From Mycobacterium sp. GA-0227b (lineage in GTDB: Bacteria; Actinomycetota; Actinomycetes; Mycobacteriales; Mycobacteriaceae), in contig NZ_LQIK01000009.1 in assembly GCF_001499855.1 (NCBI RefSeq), forward strand, positions 1 through 64,000: a DNA stretch of 64,000 bases, read 5' to 3'. Below, piece by piece: positions 8,845 through 19,371 of the stretch. Both the position numbers and the translations under genes were made by a program. How positions within the stretch are numbered: the stretch's first letter is position 1; each line of letters opens with the position of its first letter. Below the pieces are notes generated by a model. The model ran no database searches, was not told where the DNA came from, and worked only from the letters and a program-made list of their open reading frames with translations.

Positions 8845-9766
8845 TCACCCCACCGGCGCGGCCCGCGGCGGCGAGTTCCTCGCGCCACCTGTCCTGCCCG
8901 ACGACGACCGTGACGATGTCGGGCCTGCTGAAGCTGTCGTAGCGGATCCGGGCGGCGTGGCCGGTCTCGACGAGGTCGGTCAACGGTTTGCGCTCGGCGA
9001 GTGCGTCGCGCGCATGGTGAAGCAGGCTCAGCGTGCGTTCCAGGACCGGCAGCAGTTCGTCGGCGTTGGCCTCACACATCGCCCGCACCAGATCCGGTGC
9101 GGTCGCTGCCACCCGGGTGCCGTCGCGAAACGACCCCGCCGCGAGCGCGAACGCCAGCGGCACCTCTCCCGCGGTCGCGGCGAGCGCCTCGGCCAGCAGG
9201 TGTGGCAGGTGCGAGATCGTCGCTGCGGCGGCGTCGTGTTCATCGGATCGGGCCGGGACGACGACTGCGCCGCAATCCAACGCGAGGTCCATCACCAGGG
9301 TCCAGACCTCGGGGTCGACGTGGTCGTCGACGCTGATCACCCAGGGCGCCCCGACGAACAACCGGGCGTCGCCGGCCGCCCACCCGGAGTGCGCCGTGCC
9401 CGCCATCGGATGACCTCCGACGAACCGCTCCAGCAGGCCGAACGACTGAACTTCCTGCAGCACAGCGGTTTTCACGCTGGTCACATCGGTCAGGGGGCAT
9501 CCCGGCGCCGTTTCGCGGATACGGCCGAGCATTTGGGCCAGCGCGGGCACCGGCACCGCCAGCACGATCAGCGCATTGCCTGCCGCCGCGCGGCCGAGCG
9601 TGGCATCGAGGTCTTCGCTGGCGTCGAACCCGTCGACCACCGCCGCCTGGACGGCCTCCAGCGACCGGTTGTACCCGAAGACCTCGCGCCCGGCGGCCGC
9701 CGCCGCACGCATCACCGAACCCCCGATCAGCCCGAGACCGAGCACGCAAACCGGTGTGTTCGTCAC
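8807..9766 (-). CDS. tyrA: Prephenate dehydrogenase
   Basis: A 319-residue TyrA that oxidatively decarboxylates prephenate to 4-hydroxyphenylpyruvate in tyrosine synthesis. The Rossmann motif GLGLIGGS is at the N-terminus, and the catalytic segments [13 protein letters not shown] and [13 protein letters not shown] (substrate histidines) are present. There is no ACT domain or chorismate mutase fusion. It starts with GTG. The C-terminal end overlaps the preceding gene on the other strand. Confidence 0.92.
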   Translation of the reverse strand: MTNTPVCVLGLGLIGGSVMRAAAAAGREVFGYNRSLEAVQAAVVDGFDASEDLDATLGRAAAGNALIVLAVPVPALAQMLGRIRETAPGCPLTDVTSVKTAVLQEVQSFGLLERFVGGHPMAGTAHSGWAAGDARLFVGAPWVISVDDHVDPEVWTLVMDLALDCGAVVVPARSDEHDAAAATISHLPHLLAEALAATAGEVPLAFALAAGSFRDGTRVAATAPDLVRAMCEANADELLPVLERTLSLLHHARDALAERKPLTDLVETGHAARIRYDSFSRPDIVTVVVGQDRWREELAAAGRAGGVIRSALPALGSRG

Positions 9767-9860
9767 CCTTCAAGGTTGGCACATCGAGAGCCGTCGGCAG
9801 ACGTCAGGCTTGGTGCCTTTTCCTGGTCAAGGGCCTGGTCGGCGACTACCGTAAGCCGAC

Positions 9861-10382
9861 ATGGGAGCACAGCGTGCACCGGCGCGGGAGCAGTCCGTCG
9901 AGACCCCCGACGGCTTCGGCGTGGCGGTCGTCCGGGAGGACGGCAAGTGGCGTTGCGCTCCGCTGCGCCGCGCGGCGTTGAGCAGCCTGACTGCCGCCGA
10001 GACCGAGCTCCGCGAGATACGCAGTGCGGGAGCGGTGTTCGGGCTGCTCGACATCGACGATGAGTTCTTTGTGATCGTGCGGCCCGCACCGTCGGGCGCT
10101 AGGTTGTTGCTCTCGGATGCGACCGCAGCGCTGGACTACGACATCGCCGCAGAGGCGCTGGAAAAGCTCGACGCCGACATCGAGCCCGAGGAACTCGAGG
10201 AGGCCGAGCCCTTCGAGGAGGGTGACCTGGGCCTGCTTTCCGACGTCGGCCTGCCCGAGGCGGTGCTCGGCGTCATCCTCGACGAATCCGATCTCTACGC
10301 CGACGAACAATTGGGCAGGATCGCGCGGGAGATGGGATTCGCCGACGAACTGTCGGCGGTGCTGGATCGTCTGGGTCGGTGA
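9861..10382 (+). CDS. tRNA adenosine deaminase-associated protein
   Basis: A 173-residue protein of the actinobacterial family always found beside tadA. It has an N-terminal GFGVAVVREDGKWRCAPL strand pair and a very acidic C-terminal half (EPEELEEAEPFEEGDLGLL). The stop overlaps the tadA start by 4 bp (GTGA), a sign of translational coupling. Its biochemical role is unknown; a partner or regulator of TadA is the usual inference. Confidence 0.85.
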   Translation: MGAQRAPAREQSVETPDGFGVAVVREDGKWRCAPLRRAALSSLTAAETELREIRSAGAVFGLLDIDDEFFVIVRPAPSGARLLLSDATAALDYDIAAEALEKLDADIEPEELEEAEPFEEGDLGLLSDVGLPEAVLGVILDESDLYADEQLGRIAREMGFADELSAVLDRLGR

Positions 10383-10843
10383 ACCTGATCGACGACGAGG
10401 CGCTGATCCGCGCCGCCCTCGAGGCTGCGTCCGCCGCAGGACCCCGCGACGTGCCCGTCGGCGCGGTCGTCGTGTCCGCCGACGGCACCGAACTGGCCCG
10501 TGCCGCCAACGCGCGAGAAGCGTTGGGCGACCCCACCGCACACGCGGAGATCCTCGCGATCCGCGCGGCCGTGGCGGTGCTCGGGGACGGCTGGCGGCTG
10601 GAGGGTACGACGCTGGCGGTCACCGTCGAGCCCTGCACGATGTGCGCGGGCGCGCTCGTGATGGCGCGCGTGGCGCGCGTGGTGTTCGGCGCGTGGGAGC
10701 CCAAGACCGGAGCCGTCGGCTCGCTGTGGGATGTGGTGCGCGACAGGCGGCTGACGCATCGGGCCCAGGTGCGCGGCGGGGTGCTGGCCGAGCAGTGCGC
10801 GGCACCGCTGGAGGAGTTCTTCGCCCGGCAGCGATTGGAGTAG
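10379..10843 (+). CDS. tadA: tRNA adenosine(34) deaminase
   Basis: A 154-residue zinc deaminase that converts wobble adenosine 34 to inosine in tRNA-Arg(ACG). The catalytic HAE is in PTAHAEILAIR and the zinc cysteines in EPCTMCAG, as in all TadA proteins. The GTG start is coupled to the preceding stop. A tRNA-Ser gene follows 29 bp downstream. Confidence 0.93.
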   Translation: MNLIDDEALIRAALEAASAAGPRDVPVGAVVVSADGTELARAANAREALGDPTAHAEILAIRAAVAVLGDGWRLEGTTLAVTVEPCTMCAGALVMARVARVVFGAWEPKTGAVGSLWDVVRDRRLTHRAQVRGGVLAEQCAAPLEEFFARQRLE

Positions 10844-10872
10844 ATGGGCGGGTGCCCGGTAAGCTGCCACAC

Positions 10873-10963
10873 GGTGGCGTGTCCGAGCGGCCTAAGGAGC
10901 ACGCCTCGAAAGCGTGTGACGGGTAACCCCCGTCCGAGGGTTCAAATCCCTCCGCCACCGCCA
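10873..10963 (+). tRNA. tRNA-Ser(CGA)
   Basis: A 91-nt class II tRNA. The 7-bp acceptor stem pairs GGTGGCG with CGCCACC, the discriminator is G and CCA is encoded. The anticodon stem-loop is CACGC-CTCGAAA-GCGTG, giving anticodon CGA (reads UCG). A long variable arm (GACGGGTAACCCCCGTC) and a TTCAAAT T-loop are present. Confidence 0.95.
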
Positions 10964-11050
10964 CAACGACTCAGGCACTATTGTCGGATTTCGTCACTGA
11001 AGCAGAGGTCGAGGCGACCGCGGTGACCAACGCGAGAGAATTGGTTACAT

Positions 11051-12262
11051 ATGCGTGCGCTTCATGACCAAGGCCCGTCCGCCTCGGCCGGTGCCGGCGC
11101 TGCCGTGCGCCCCTTTTCGGTGCTCCTCGTCGAGGACGATCGCGGCGACGCGATTCTGGTCGAGGAGTTGATCGCCGATGCCGCCGTCGAAATCGATGTC
11201 TCGTGGGCGGCCTCGATGGAGGACGCCGAACGGCAGTTGGACACCTCTCGGCCGGATTGTGTGCTGCTTGATTTGAACCTGCCCGACGCGAACGGCATCA
11301 AGGCCCTCGACCGGATCACCAGGCGCGACATCACTTTGCCGATCGTGGTGTTGACGGGGCTCAACGATGAGCACTTCGGCATCTCCGCCGTCGCCGCCGG
11401 CGCTCAGGACTACCTCGTCAAGGGCCGAGTCGAACCCGAGACGCTCCGCCGCGCGCTGCTCTACGCGGTGGAACGCAAACGCGCCGAGCTCACCTCGGTC
11501 GAACTGCACGCCAGCGAGCTGCGCGCCATGGAGAACGCCCGCCTCGAGCGTGGGCTGCTGCCGTCTCCGCTGCTACTTGACTCGCCCGGCGTCGACATCG
11601 TCGCCGAGTACCGGCCCAGCAGACAGCATGCGCTGCTCGGCGGTGACTTCTACGACTTCGTGCAGACGCCGGACCGCACCGTGCACGTCATGGTCGGCGA
11701 CGTGGCCGGGCACGGCCCCGACGAGGCCGCGCTGGGCGTAACGCTGCGCATCGGCTGGCGCGCTCTGACGTTCGCCGGGTTGCGCGGCAACGAACGCATG
11801 CGACAACTCGAACGGATTCTGAGCACCGAACGGCCGGGTTCGAGCATCTTCGCGACGGTGATCAGCGTCGCGATGTCGACCGACAGCCTCAGCTTCAACG
11901 TGGTGTCGGCAGGCCATCCCGGCATGCTGCTGCACGGTCCAGACACCGTGGAGTGGCTGGAGCCGAAGGTCGGTCCCGCCCTCGGCCTCTATGGCCACGA
12001 GTGGCCGCTGAACGTCCTCGAGCTGCCGCCGGGGTACGGCCTGGTGTTGCTGACCGACGGGCTGTTCGAGGGACGCTCCGGTGAGGGCACCCAACGCCTC
12101 GGCGAGAAGGGCCTGCTCGAAGTCGCGCGCGGCTATGCGCATCTGCCCGGCGCCGAGTTCGTCAGCGCGCTGATCGACGATGTGGAGCGTCGGGCGCAGT
12201 CAGTGGGCGGCATCAGCGACGACATCGCTGTCGTGCGGGTGGAGCGGACGACGACCGGATGA
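11051..12262 (+). CDS. Response regulator fused to PP2C (RsbU-type) phosphatase
   Basis: A 403-residue protein. Residues ~20-140 form a receiver domain with acidic pocket VEDDRGD, phospho-acceptor aspartate in CVLLDLNLPD and lysine in YLVKGR. A short coiled linker follows, then a SpoIIE/PP2C phosphatase with metal motifs GGDFYDF, GDVAGHGPDEA and LTDGLFEGR. Phosphorylation of the receiver would switch the phosphatase, as in partner-switching cascades controlling sigma factors. It overlaps the histidine kinase gene by 4 bp (ATGA); the two are surely co-expressed. Confidence 0.9.
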   Translation: MRALHDQGPSASAGAGAAVRPFSVLLVEDDRGDAILVEELIADAAVEIDVSWAASMEDAERQLDTSRPDCVLLDLNLPDANGIKALDRITRRDITLPIVVLTGLNDEHFGISAVAAGAQDYLVKGRVEPETLRRALLYAVERKRAELTSVELHASELRAMENARLERGLLPSPLLLDSPGVDIVAEYRPSRQHALLGGDFYDFVQTPDRTVHVMVGDVAGHGPDEAALGVTLRIGWRALTFAGLRGNERMRQLERILSTERPGSSIFATVISVAMSTDSLSFNVVSAGHPGMLLHGPDTVEWLEPKVGPALGLYGHEWPLNVLELPPGYGLVLLTDGLFEGRSGEGTQRLGEKGLLEVARGYAHLPGAEFVSALIDDVERRAQSVGGISDDIAVVRVERTTTG

Positions 12263-13836
12263 GATCACGCCTCACCGTCCAGGGCTGGCAGAACCTGGTG
12301 TTGTCGATGATGGGTGTGGTGGTGATCGCCGGTGCGATCGCCGGTGCCCTGCTGCTGAACCGGACCGACGACGTCTCGCGTGAGCTCAACCTCGGCATCC
12401 AACCCGCCCGCGTTGCGGCGTACCAGCTGCAGGCCGCTCTCCGTGACCAGGAGACCGCGATTCGCGGATACGCCATCGCCGCCGACCGCCAGTTCCTCGA
12501 ACCGTATTACGCCGGCCAGGAGGCCGAGCGTGCCGCCGCGCAGCAGGTCCGCGACGGAATCGGCCACCGGCCCGAGTTGCTCGCCGACCTCGAAGCGATC
12601 GAAGAGGCCGCTGCCGCGTGGCGCTCGACGTTCGCGGACCCGGTTCTCGCGTCGGTGACGCCGGGGTCCCCGAAGGTTCTGGACGCCGAGACGGCCGCGC
12701 GCGGCAATGCCGAATTCGACAGCCTACGAGCGTTGTTCGAAGCCCAGAACCGCGATCTGACCCAGGCCCGGCAGGACGCCGTCGATGAGCTCGCCCGGGT
12801 GCAAACCTGGCGGAACAGCGTGCTCATCACGGTTGTGGCGACATTCTTCTTGGCCGCGATCGCGTTGGCGGTGCTGGTGCGTAGCGCCGTCACCCGGCCG
12901 CTGGAAGCGCTCGCCGCGGCCTGCCGCAAGATCACCGAAGGCAGCTTCGGCGAGAAGATCACGGTGGGGGGTCCGCGCGACATTCAGTCCATCGCCGCGG
13001 ACGTCGAGGACATGCGGCAGCACATCGTCGACGAACTCGAAGCGGCGCGGCAGGCGCGGACCCAGCTGGCCGACCAGGCCCTCGAACTGCAGCGATCCAA
13101 TGCCGAACTCGAGCAGTTCGCCTATGTCGCGTCGCATGACCTGCAGGAGCCGCTGCGCAAGGTGGCGTCGTTCTGTCAACTGCTGGAGAAGCGCTACGGC
13201 GACAAGTTGGACGAGCGCGGCGTCGAGTACATCCGGTTCGCCGTCGACGGCGCCAAGCGGATGCAGGTGCTGATCAACGATCTGCTGACGTTCTCCCGCG
13301 TCGGAAGGCTTCATTCGGTGCACGACGACGTCGACCTCTCAGCCGTGTTGGACGACGCGATGGACAACCTGGCCACCACGATCGAGGAGGCCGGCGCCGA
13401 GGTGGTGGTCCACAACGGACGGCCGCTACCTTCGGTCAAGGGTGACCCGACCCTGCTGACGATGCTCTGGCAGAACCTGATCGGTAACGCGGTGAAGTTC
13501 CGCAGACCGGGCGTCGTACCGCGGATCGTCATCGACTGCGCGACGGGTGAGGACGCGCAGGACGGGTCGTGGGTGTTCACCGTCACCGACAATGGCATCG
13601 GGATCCCCGACGAGTTCACGGAGAAGGTCTTCGTGATCTTTCAGCGCCTGCACGGCCGCGAGTCGTCGTACTCCGGCACGGGTATAGGGCTTGCGCTGTG
13701 CCGCAAGATCGTCGAGTACCACGGCGGCAGCATCTGGATCGACACCACCTACACGGACGGCACCAGGTTCCGTTTCACCATTCCCTGCGTCGTCGACGAG
13801 CCCGTCGAGGCCGATATGGAAGGATCAACCGCATGA
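12259..13836 (+). CDS. CHASE3-HAMP sensor histidine kinase
   Basis: A 525-residue membrane kinase. TM1 is at ~12-34, a CHASE3-type extracytoplasmic helical domain at ~35-185 (with the RDQETAIRGYAIAAD motif), TM2 at ~190-214, then HAMP, a coiled segment and HisKA with phospho-histidine in ASHDLQEPLRKV. The HATPase boxes are NLIGNAVKF (N), DNGIGIPDEF (G1) and GTGIGLALCRKI (G2). The HisKA/HATPase type resembles phytochrome-like kinases. It sits between two receiver-domain proteins with 4-bp overlaps on both sides, so both are likely phosphorylation targets. The signal is unknown. Confidence 0.92.
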   Translation: MRSRLTVQGWQNLVLSMMGVVVIAGAIAGALLLNRTDDVSRELNLGIQPARVAAYQLQAALRDQETAIRGYAIAADRQFLEPYYAGQEAERAAAQQVRDGIGHRPELLADLEAIEEAAAAWRSTFADPVLASVTPGSPKVLDAETAARGNAEFDSLRALFEAQNRDLTQARQDAVDELARVQTWRNSVLITVVATFFLAAIALAVLVRSAVTRPLEALAAACRKITEGSFGEKITVGGPRDIQSIAADVEDMRQHIVDELEAARQARTQLADQALELQRSNAELEQFAYVASHDLQEPLRKVASFCQLLEKRYGDKLDERGVEYIRFAVDGAKRMQVLINDLLTFSRVGRLHSVHDDVDLSAVLDDAMDNLATTIEEAGAEVVVHNGRPLPSVKGDPTLLTMLWQNLIGNAVKFRRPGVVPRIVIDCATGEDAQDGSWVFTVTDNGIGIPDEFTEKVFVIFQRLHGRESSYSGTGIGLALCRKIVEYHGGSIWIDTTYTDGTRFRFTIPCVVDEPVEADMEGSTA

Positions 13837-14273
13837 CATTGGACGGTCGAGCGATCGACGTTCTGCTGATCGAGGACGATCCGGGAGATGAGCTGATCAC
13901 CCGGGAAGCCTTCGAGCACAACAAGATCAAGAACACGCTGCACGTCGCCCACGATGGCGAGGAGGGGCTCGACTTCCTCTACCAACGCGGCCAGTTCGCC
14001 GACGCGCCGCGCCCCGATCTGATCCTGCTCGATCTGAACCTGCCGAAGTACGACGGCAGGCAGCTGCTGGAGACCATCAAGTCCGACGCGGACCTGAGCC
14101 TCATCCCGGTGGTGGTACTCACGACATCGTCGGCGGAGGAAGATATTCTGCGCAGCTACAAGCTGCACGCCAACGCCTACGTCACCAAACCGGTTGACCT
14201 CGACCAGTTCATGAACGCCGTTCGGCAGATCGACGAGTTCTTCGTTCAGGTGGTTCGGCTGCCCCAGTCGTGA
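13833..14273 (+). CDS. Single-domain response regulator, Rcp1-like
   Basis: A 146-residue stand-alone receiver with acidic pair in LLIEDDPGD, phospho-acceptor aspartate in LILLDLNLP, switch threonine in VVLTTSS and lysine in YVTKPVD. The insert after helix 1 is typical of the Rcp1/phytochrome-partner class. There is no output domain, so it acts by protein contact or as a phosphate sink. The ATG overlaps the kinase stop. The 3' end overlaps the opposing RsbW-type gene by 28 bp. Confidence 0.92.
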   Translation: MTLDGRAIDVLLIEDDPGDELITREAFEHNKIKNTLHVAHDGEEGLDFLYQRGQFADAPRPDLILLDLNLPKYDGRQLLETIKSDADLSLIPVVVLTTSSAEEDILRSYKLHANAYVTKPVDLDQFMNAVRQIDEFFVQVVRLPQS

Positions 14274-14734
14274 CGCCCGTCGGTGACCTCGAAGTCGATC
14301 CGCACGGTGGTGCCGCTCGCTGAACCCGCGACGTCCACCCCGTCGCCGACGGCCCGGATGATCGGCAGCCCGCGACCGCGCGTGGTCGGTTCGGTGCTCG
14401 GTGTTCGCCACGCACCGTGATCGGAGACGCAGACGATGATCCGCTCGTCCTCGACGGTCGCGTCGATGACGATCACGCCGTCGTCGCAATCCCGATAGGC
14501 ATGTTCGACGCAGTTGGTGGCCGCCTCATTGACCGCCAGCACGACATCGGCGACGACGGGATCGGGGACTCCGATCGGGGTCATCCAGTCGAGCAGTCGG
14601 TGGCGGATCTGTGCCAATCGATCCGCGGTGGCCGGTACCTCGATACGCAACGGGTCTGCCGGCCGCAGGCGCACGTCGATCACCACGCCCGTGTTGTACC
14701 CCGCTTGGCCCGATTCCTCACGCATGCCACGCAT
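14246..14734 (-). CDS. RsbW-type anti-sigma/serine kinase (HATPase_c_2)
   Basis: A 162-residue GHKL ATPase of the RsbW/SpoIIAB family. The N-box is NEAATNCVEHAYRD, the G1-like box is VSDHGAWR, and the ATP lid begins at GRGLPIIRAV. Such proteins bind and inhibit a sigma factor and phosphorylate a STAS anti-anti-sigma partner. It faces the phosphatase/kinase/regulator operon and overlaps its last gene, pointing to a shared pathway. No STAS protein or sigma factor is encoded nearby. A second in-frame ATG lies at 14725. Confidence 0.85.
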   Translation of the reverse strand: MRGMREESGQAGYNTGVVIDVRLRPADPLRIEVPATADRLAQIRHRLLDWMTPIGVPDPVVADVVLAVNEAATNCVEHAYRDCDDGVIVIDATVEDERIIVCVSDHGAWRTPSTEPTTRGRGLPIIRAVGDGVDVAGSASGTTVRIDFEVTDGRHDWGSRTT

Positions 14735-14833
14735 ATGCGATCGATCTCGAAACGGTAGCGAGGCCTAGATCACACCTCGCGCACCGTCGAGACGGCGATC
14801 ACGGGGCCTCGCCGCCGGCGCCTTTCGAGCGCC

Positions 14834-15205
14834 TCAGCCGTAGAACATCACGCGGTAGTCCGGGGTCCAGGCACCTTCGAGGCAGCTCAGCGGAACGCCG
14901 TCCGGCGACTGCGCCACCCCGGTCGCGTCACCGCAGGGCAGCCGATTGGTCCGGATGCCGACCAGCGGTGGTGATGCGATCCATCGGCTGCGCGAGTTGC
15001 ATGCGAGGGTGTTGCCCGACGCGTCGATCCCGAAGTTGTAGCGGGTGTTCTGCACGCAGTGCGTGCCCTCCACCGCAGTCCGGTCGATATACGGGACGCA
15101 ATCCGCGCCGTCGCAGTAACCCGGGGACGCCGGCGCATTCGCGGCGGTGAACATCGGCGCGGCGACGAACCCGCACGCCAGCGCAGCTGCAGCCATGAGC
15201 CTCAT
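14834..15205 (-). CDS. Secreted Cys-rich hypothetical protein
   Basis: A 123-residue exported protein. The ATG at 15205 gives a typical signal peptide (MRLMAAAALACGFVAAPMFTAANA) cut near ASPGYC. The mature part has six cysteines that could form three disulfides, and no known domain is recognised. It is divergent from the DUF732 gene, with 55 bp between the starts. Confidence 0.7.
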   Translation of the reverse strand: MRLMAAAALACGFVAAPMFTAANAPASPGYCDGADCVPYIDRTAVEGTHCVQNTRYNFGIDASGNTLACNSRSRWIASPPLVGIRTNRLPCGDATGVAQSPDGVPLSCLEGAWTPDYRVMFYG

Positions 15206-15260
15206 GGGGTTAGCGTATGTGCCCCGCACCGGCGGCGGGCACGGAATAGGCTCATATGCC

Positions 15261-15602
15261 ATGAAGCGCGTCATCGTTGCTTTGGCCGCCGCCGCTGCCG
15301 GTGCCGGCGCTCTCGTCTGCGCCCCGCCGGCCGGCGCCGACGTCGTCGCCTATCTGGTCAACGTGCACGTGCGACCCGGCTACAACTTCCCGAACGCGGA
15401 CGCGGCCATCGGCTACGGAAACAGCATCTGCGACCGGGTCGCAGCCAAGATGGGTTACGCCCAACTCGTCGATCAGGTGAAGGCCGACTTCCGCACCGCC
15501 GACTATTACCAGGGCGCCTACCTGATCAACCAGGCCGTCAACGAGCTGTGTCCGGCGCAGATCTGGCAGCTGCGGCAGTCGGCGGCCGGCTACACCGGAT
15601 GA
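15261..15602 (+). CDS. Secreted DUF732 protein
   Basis: A 113-residue exported mycobacterial protein. The signal peptide ends near PPAGAD. The mature domain of ~85 residues has the DUF732 pattern, with two cysteines (NSICDRVA and NELCPAQI) expected to form one disulfide and a GYGNSICD helix start. The function is unknown. It is followed directly by a strong hairpin. Confidence 0.85.
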   Translation: MKRVIVALAAAAAGAGALVCAPPAGADVVAYLVNVHVRPGYNFPNADAAIGYGNSICDRVAAKMGYAQLVDQVKADFRTADYYQGAYLINQAVNELCPAQIWQLRQSAAGYTG

Positions 15603-15607
15603 CGAAC

Positions 15608-15640
15608 GGCGGCGCCCCGGTCCGGGACGCCGCCGCCTTT
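15608..15640. terminator. Bidirectional terminator-like hairpin
   Basis: A GC-rich hairpin: GGCGGCG at 15608-15614 pairs with CGCCGCC at 15628-15634, and the inner CCCGG/CCGGG also pairs. A short T run follows on the + strand. It lies between the convergent DUF732 and lpqH genes. Confidence 0.65.
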
Positions 15641-15654
15641 CGTGCACGCTTTAT

Positions 15655-16119
15655 CTACGGGCAGCTGACCTCGATCTCGAACGGCTTGTTGACCGGCTGC
15701 AGCGGGTTCGCCATGTCGACGCCCGTCGCGGTGCCGCTGATCTTGTAGGTGTTGCCGTCCTTCTCCACCTTGGCGTCGCCCTGGCCCGTACCGCTTTGGT
15801 AGCCCAGCGTCACGCCGTTGACGTTGCCCAGGCCGACGGACTGCACGGTGGGCTCGTCGCCGGAGCTGACCACCGCGCCGATGCCGGTGGTCGCGTCACC
15901 GATCGCGATATTGGTGTTGCCGCCGACCGAACTGCACACGACCGTGCCCGTTACGGCCTGATCCTGGCCGTCGATCGTGACGGTGGTCTTGCCTTCCGCT
16001 GCTGCGGCCGTTGACGTCTCACCCGTCGTCTCTGACTTCTTGTCGTCGGAAGAACAGCCGGACAGTCCGGCGATGACGAGAGCCGCGCCGCCTACCGCGA
16101 CCAGGAAACCACGCTTCAC
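15655..16119 (-). CDS. lpqH: Lipoprotein LpqH (19-kDa antigen family)
   Basis: A 154-residue lipoprotein closely matching mycobacterial LpqH. The lipobox is AGLSGC, followed by a Ser/Thr/Ala-rich O-glycosylation-type linker. Hallmark strings include [21 protein letters not shown] and [19 protein letters not shown]. Two cysteines (TVVCSS and the C-terminal VSC) should pair. The GTG at 16119 gives the [11 protein letters not shown] start that parallels the MKRG start of LpqH, with an AGGAG ribosome site just upstream. Family members are TLR2 agonists and surface adhesins. Confidence 0.93.
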   Translation of the reverse strand: MKRGFLVAVGGAALVIAGLSGCSSDDKKSETTGETSTAAAAEGKTTVTIDGQDQAVTGTVVCSSVGGNTNIAIGDATTGIGAVVSSGDEPTVQSVGLGNVNGVTLGYQSGTGQGDAKVEKDGNTYKISGTATGVDMANPLQPVNKPFEIEVSCP

Positions 16120-16230
16120 CACAGTTCTCCTTTTGTTGTCGTGACCCGTCAAGATCGGATCATCTAGAGCAGTATGGTTCGCGGCACCCCTGCGAACAGC
16201 GGTTTCGCGGAAAAATTGATCTTGCCCCCG

Positions 16231-17951
<1,721 letters not shown>

Positions 17952-17960
17952 TTTCACGCC

Positions 17961-19280
17961 ATGCCAACCGAGCTCACCGCCGAGCAGGCCGCCGCGCGGC
18001 TCGCGACCGACGACGCCCTGGGGATACCGCTCGGACCCGGCCAGCCGCCGGCGGTCCTGCGGGCGCTCGGTGAGCGCGAGGACTGGACGGATCTGGGGGT
18101 GTACGGCGCGTTGCTCGCGGTCGGTACGGAGCTGTTCGCCCGTCCGGGCGTCCATTACCTGTCGGGGTTCTTCGGTCCGCTCGAGCGGGCCCTGCGGGAC
18201 GCGGGTGCCAATGTCGAGTTCGCACCCGCGGACTTCCGCCGGTTCGGGCCGCTGCTCGAGCAACAGTCGCCGCGCGTGATGACGACCGTCGCCGCCCCGC
18301 CCGACGCCGACGGGTGGTGCTCGTTGTCCCTGCACGCGGGCGGCACGGTCAACGAATTGCGCCGTGCCGGAAGCGATCCCGAGCGGCTGCTGATCGTCGA
18401 GGTGTCAACCGCCTACCCGCGGACATTCGGGCTCGATGACCACCGGCACGCGCTGCACGTCGACGAGATCGACATCCTCGTGCAATCGACCGATGCGCCG
18501 CTTGCACTACCGGGCGGTGACGCGGCGCCCACCGAGGCCGACACGGCGATCGCGCGCCACGCGGTCGAGTTCATCACCTCCGGTGCGACCCTGCAGACCG
18601 GTATCGGTTCGATTCCCAGCCAGATCGCGACCCTGCTGGCCGAGGGCGACGGTGGCGAATACGGTTTGCACAGCGAGATGTTCACCGACGGCTGCATGAA
18701 ACTGCATCGCGCGGGCAAGGTCACCAACACCGGCAAGGGCATCTACGACGGTGTCAGCGTGACGACGTTCGCATTCGGGTCGGCGGAACTGTACGCCTGG
18801 CTCGACGGCAACCGCGACGTCGCATTCCTGCCCGTGGAGATCGTCAACGCGCCCGGTGTGATCGGGGCCAACAACGACATGGTGTCGATCAACGGTGCGC
18901 TCGCGATCGACATTCAGGGCCAGGTCGTCGCCGACACGATCGGCGGCAACCAGTTCAGCGGAGTCGGCGGCGCCGAGGACTTCGTCGCCGGTGCAGGTCT
19001 CGAGCTGTCGGACCGCTCGCTGATCTGCCTGCCTTCGACGTTCGAGAAGGACGGCGAACCGCAGTCGCGGATCGTGCCGTGGTTCGGTCCGGGCGCGGTG
19101 ATCACGACACCGCGACACCACGTCGACGTGATCGTCACCGAGTACGGCGCTGCCGAATTGGAGGGCAAGACGGTCCGCGAACGCGGTGAGGCGCTCGCCG
19201 CGATCGCACATCCGCTGTTCCGCGACGACCTGCTTGCGGCTGCCGAGCGCGCTGCGAAGGGCCGCTCACCCGTCATTTAG
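17961..19280 (+). CDS. Acetyl-CoA hydrolase/CoA-transferase family protein
   Basis: A 439-residue family I CoA-transferase-like enzyme (acetyl-CoA hydrolase/4-hydroxybutyrate CoA-transferase type). The N-terminal half carries the PLGPGQPP loop and HYLSGFFGPLER. The C-terminal half carries LQTGIGSIPSQIATLL, GLHSEMFTDG (probable catalytic Glu) and EIVNAPGVIGANNDMVSING. It begins 9 bp after tgt, so the two may share a transcript without an obvious functional link. The acyl group cannot be told from sequence. Confidence 0.85.
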   Translation: MPTELTAEQAAARLATDDALGIPLGPGQPPAVLRALGEREDWTDLGVYGALLAVGTELFARPGVHYLSGFFGPLERALRDAGANVEFAPADFRRFGPLLEQQSPRVMTTVAAPPDADGWCSLSLHAGGTVNELRRAGSDPERLLIVEVSTAYPRTFGLDDHRHALHVDEIDILVQSTDAPLALPGGDAAPTEADTAIARHAVEFITSGATLQTGIGSIPSQIATLLAEGDGGEYGLHSEMFTDGCMKLHRAGKVTNTGKGIYDGVSVTTFAFGSAELYAWLDGNRDVAFLPVEIVNAPGVIGANNDMVSINGALAIDIQGQVVADTIGGNQFSGVGGAEDFVAGAGLELSDRSLICLPSTFEKDGEPQSRIVPWFGPGAVITTPRHHVDVIVTEYGAAELEGKTVRERGEALAAIAHPLFRDDLLAAAERAAKGRSPVI

Positions 19281-19302
19281 TCGGCGCGAGTGACCCCTAA
19301 AC

Positions 19303-19369
19303 CCCGCGAGCGACCGCGCTTGTACAACGACGCGCCGCCGATGGCGGTGCAAACACGGTCGCTCGCGCC
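19303..19369. repeat. Intergenic palindrome
   Basis: GCGAGCGACCG at 19306-19316 is the exact inverse of CGGTCGCTCGC at 19356-19366. Beyond it, pairing continues imperfectly (GCGCTTGTAC against the inverse of GTGCAAACAC), and an inner CCGCC/GGCGG pairs too. It fills the gap between the CoA-transferase gene and gluQ and could act as a terminator for both. Its sequence looks like a dispersed mycobacterial palindrome rather than a unique terminator. Confidence 0.7.
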
Positions 19370-19371
19370 GG

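Noticed and set aside
12265..13323. Minus-strand open frames across the histidine kinase gene
   Set aside because: The plus strand encodes all kinase boxes; the minus frames have no domain and only mirror third-position GC bias.
14246..14734. Adjacent sigma factor or STAS gene for the RsbW-type kinase
   Set aside because: Looked for on both sides; the neighbours are the response regulator and a secreted protein, and no such gene is encoded there.
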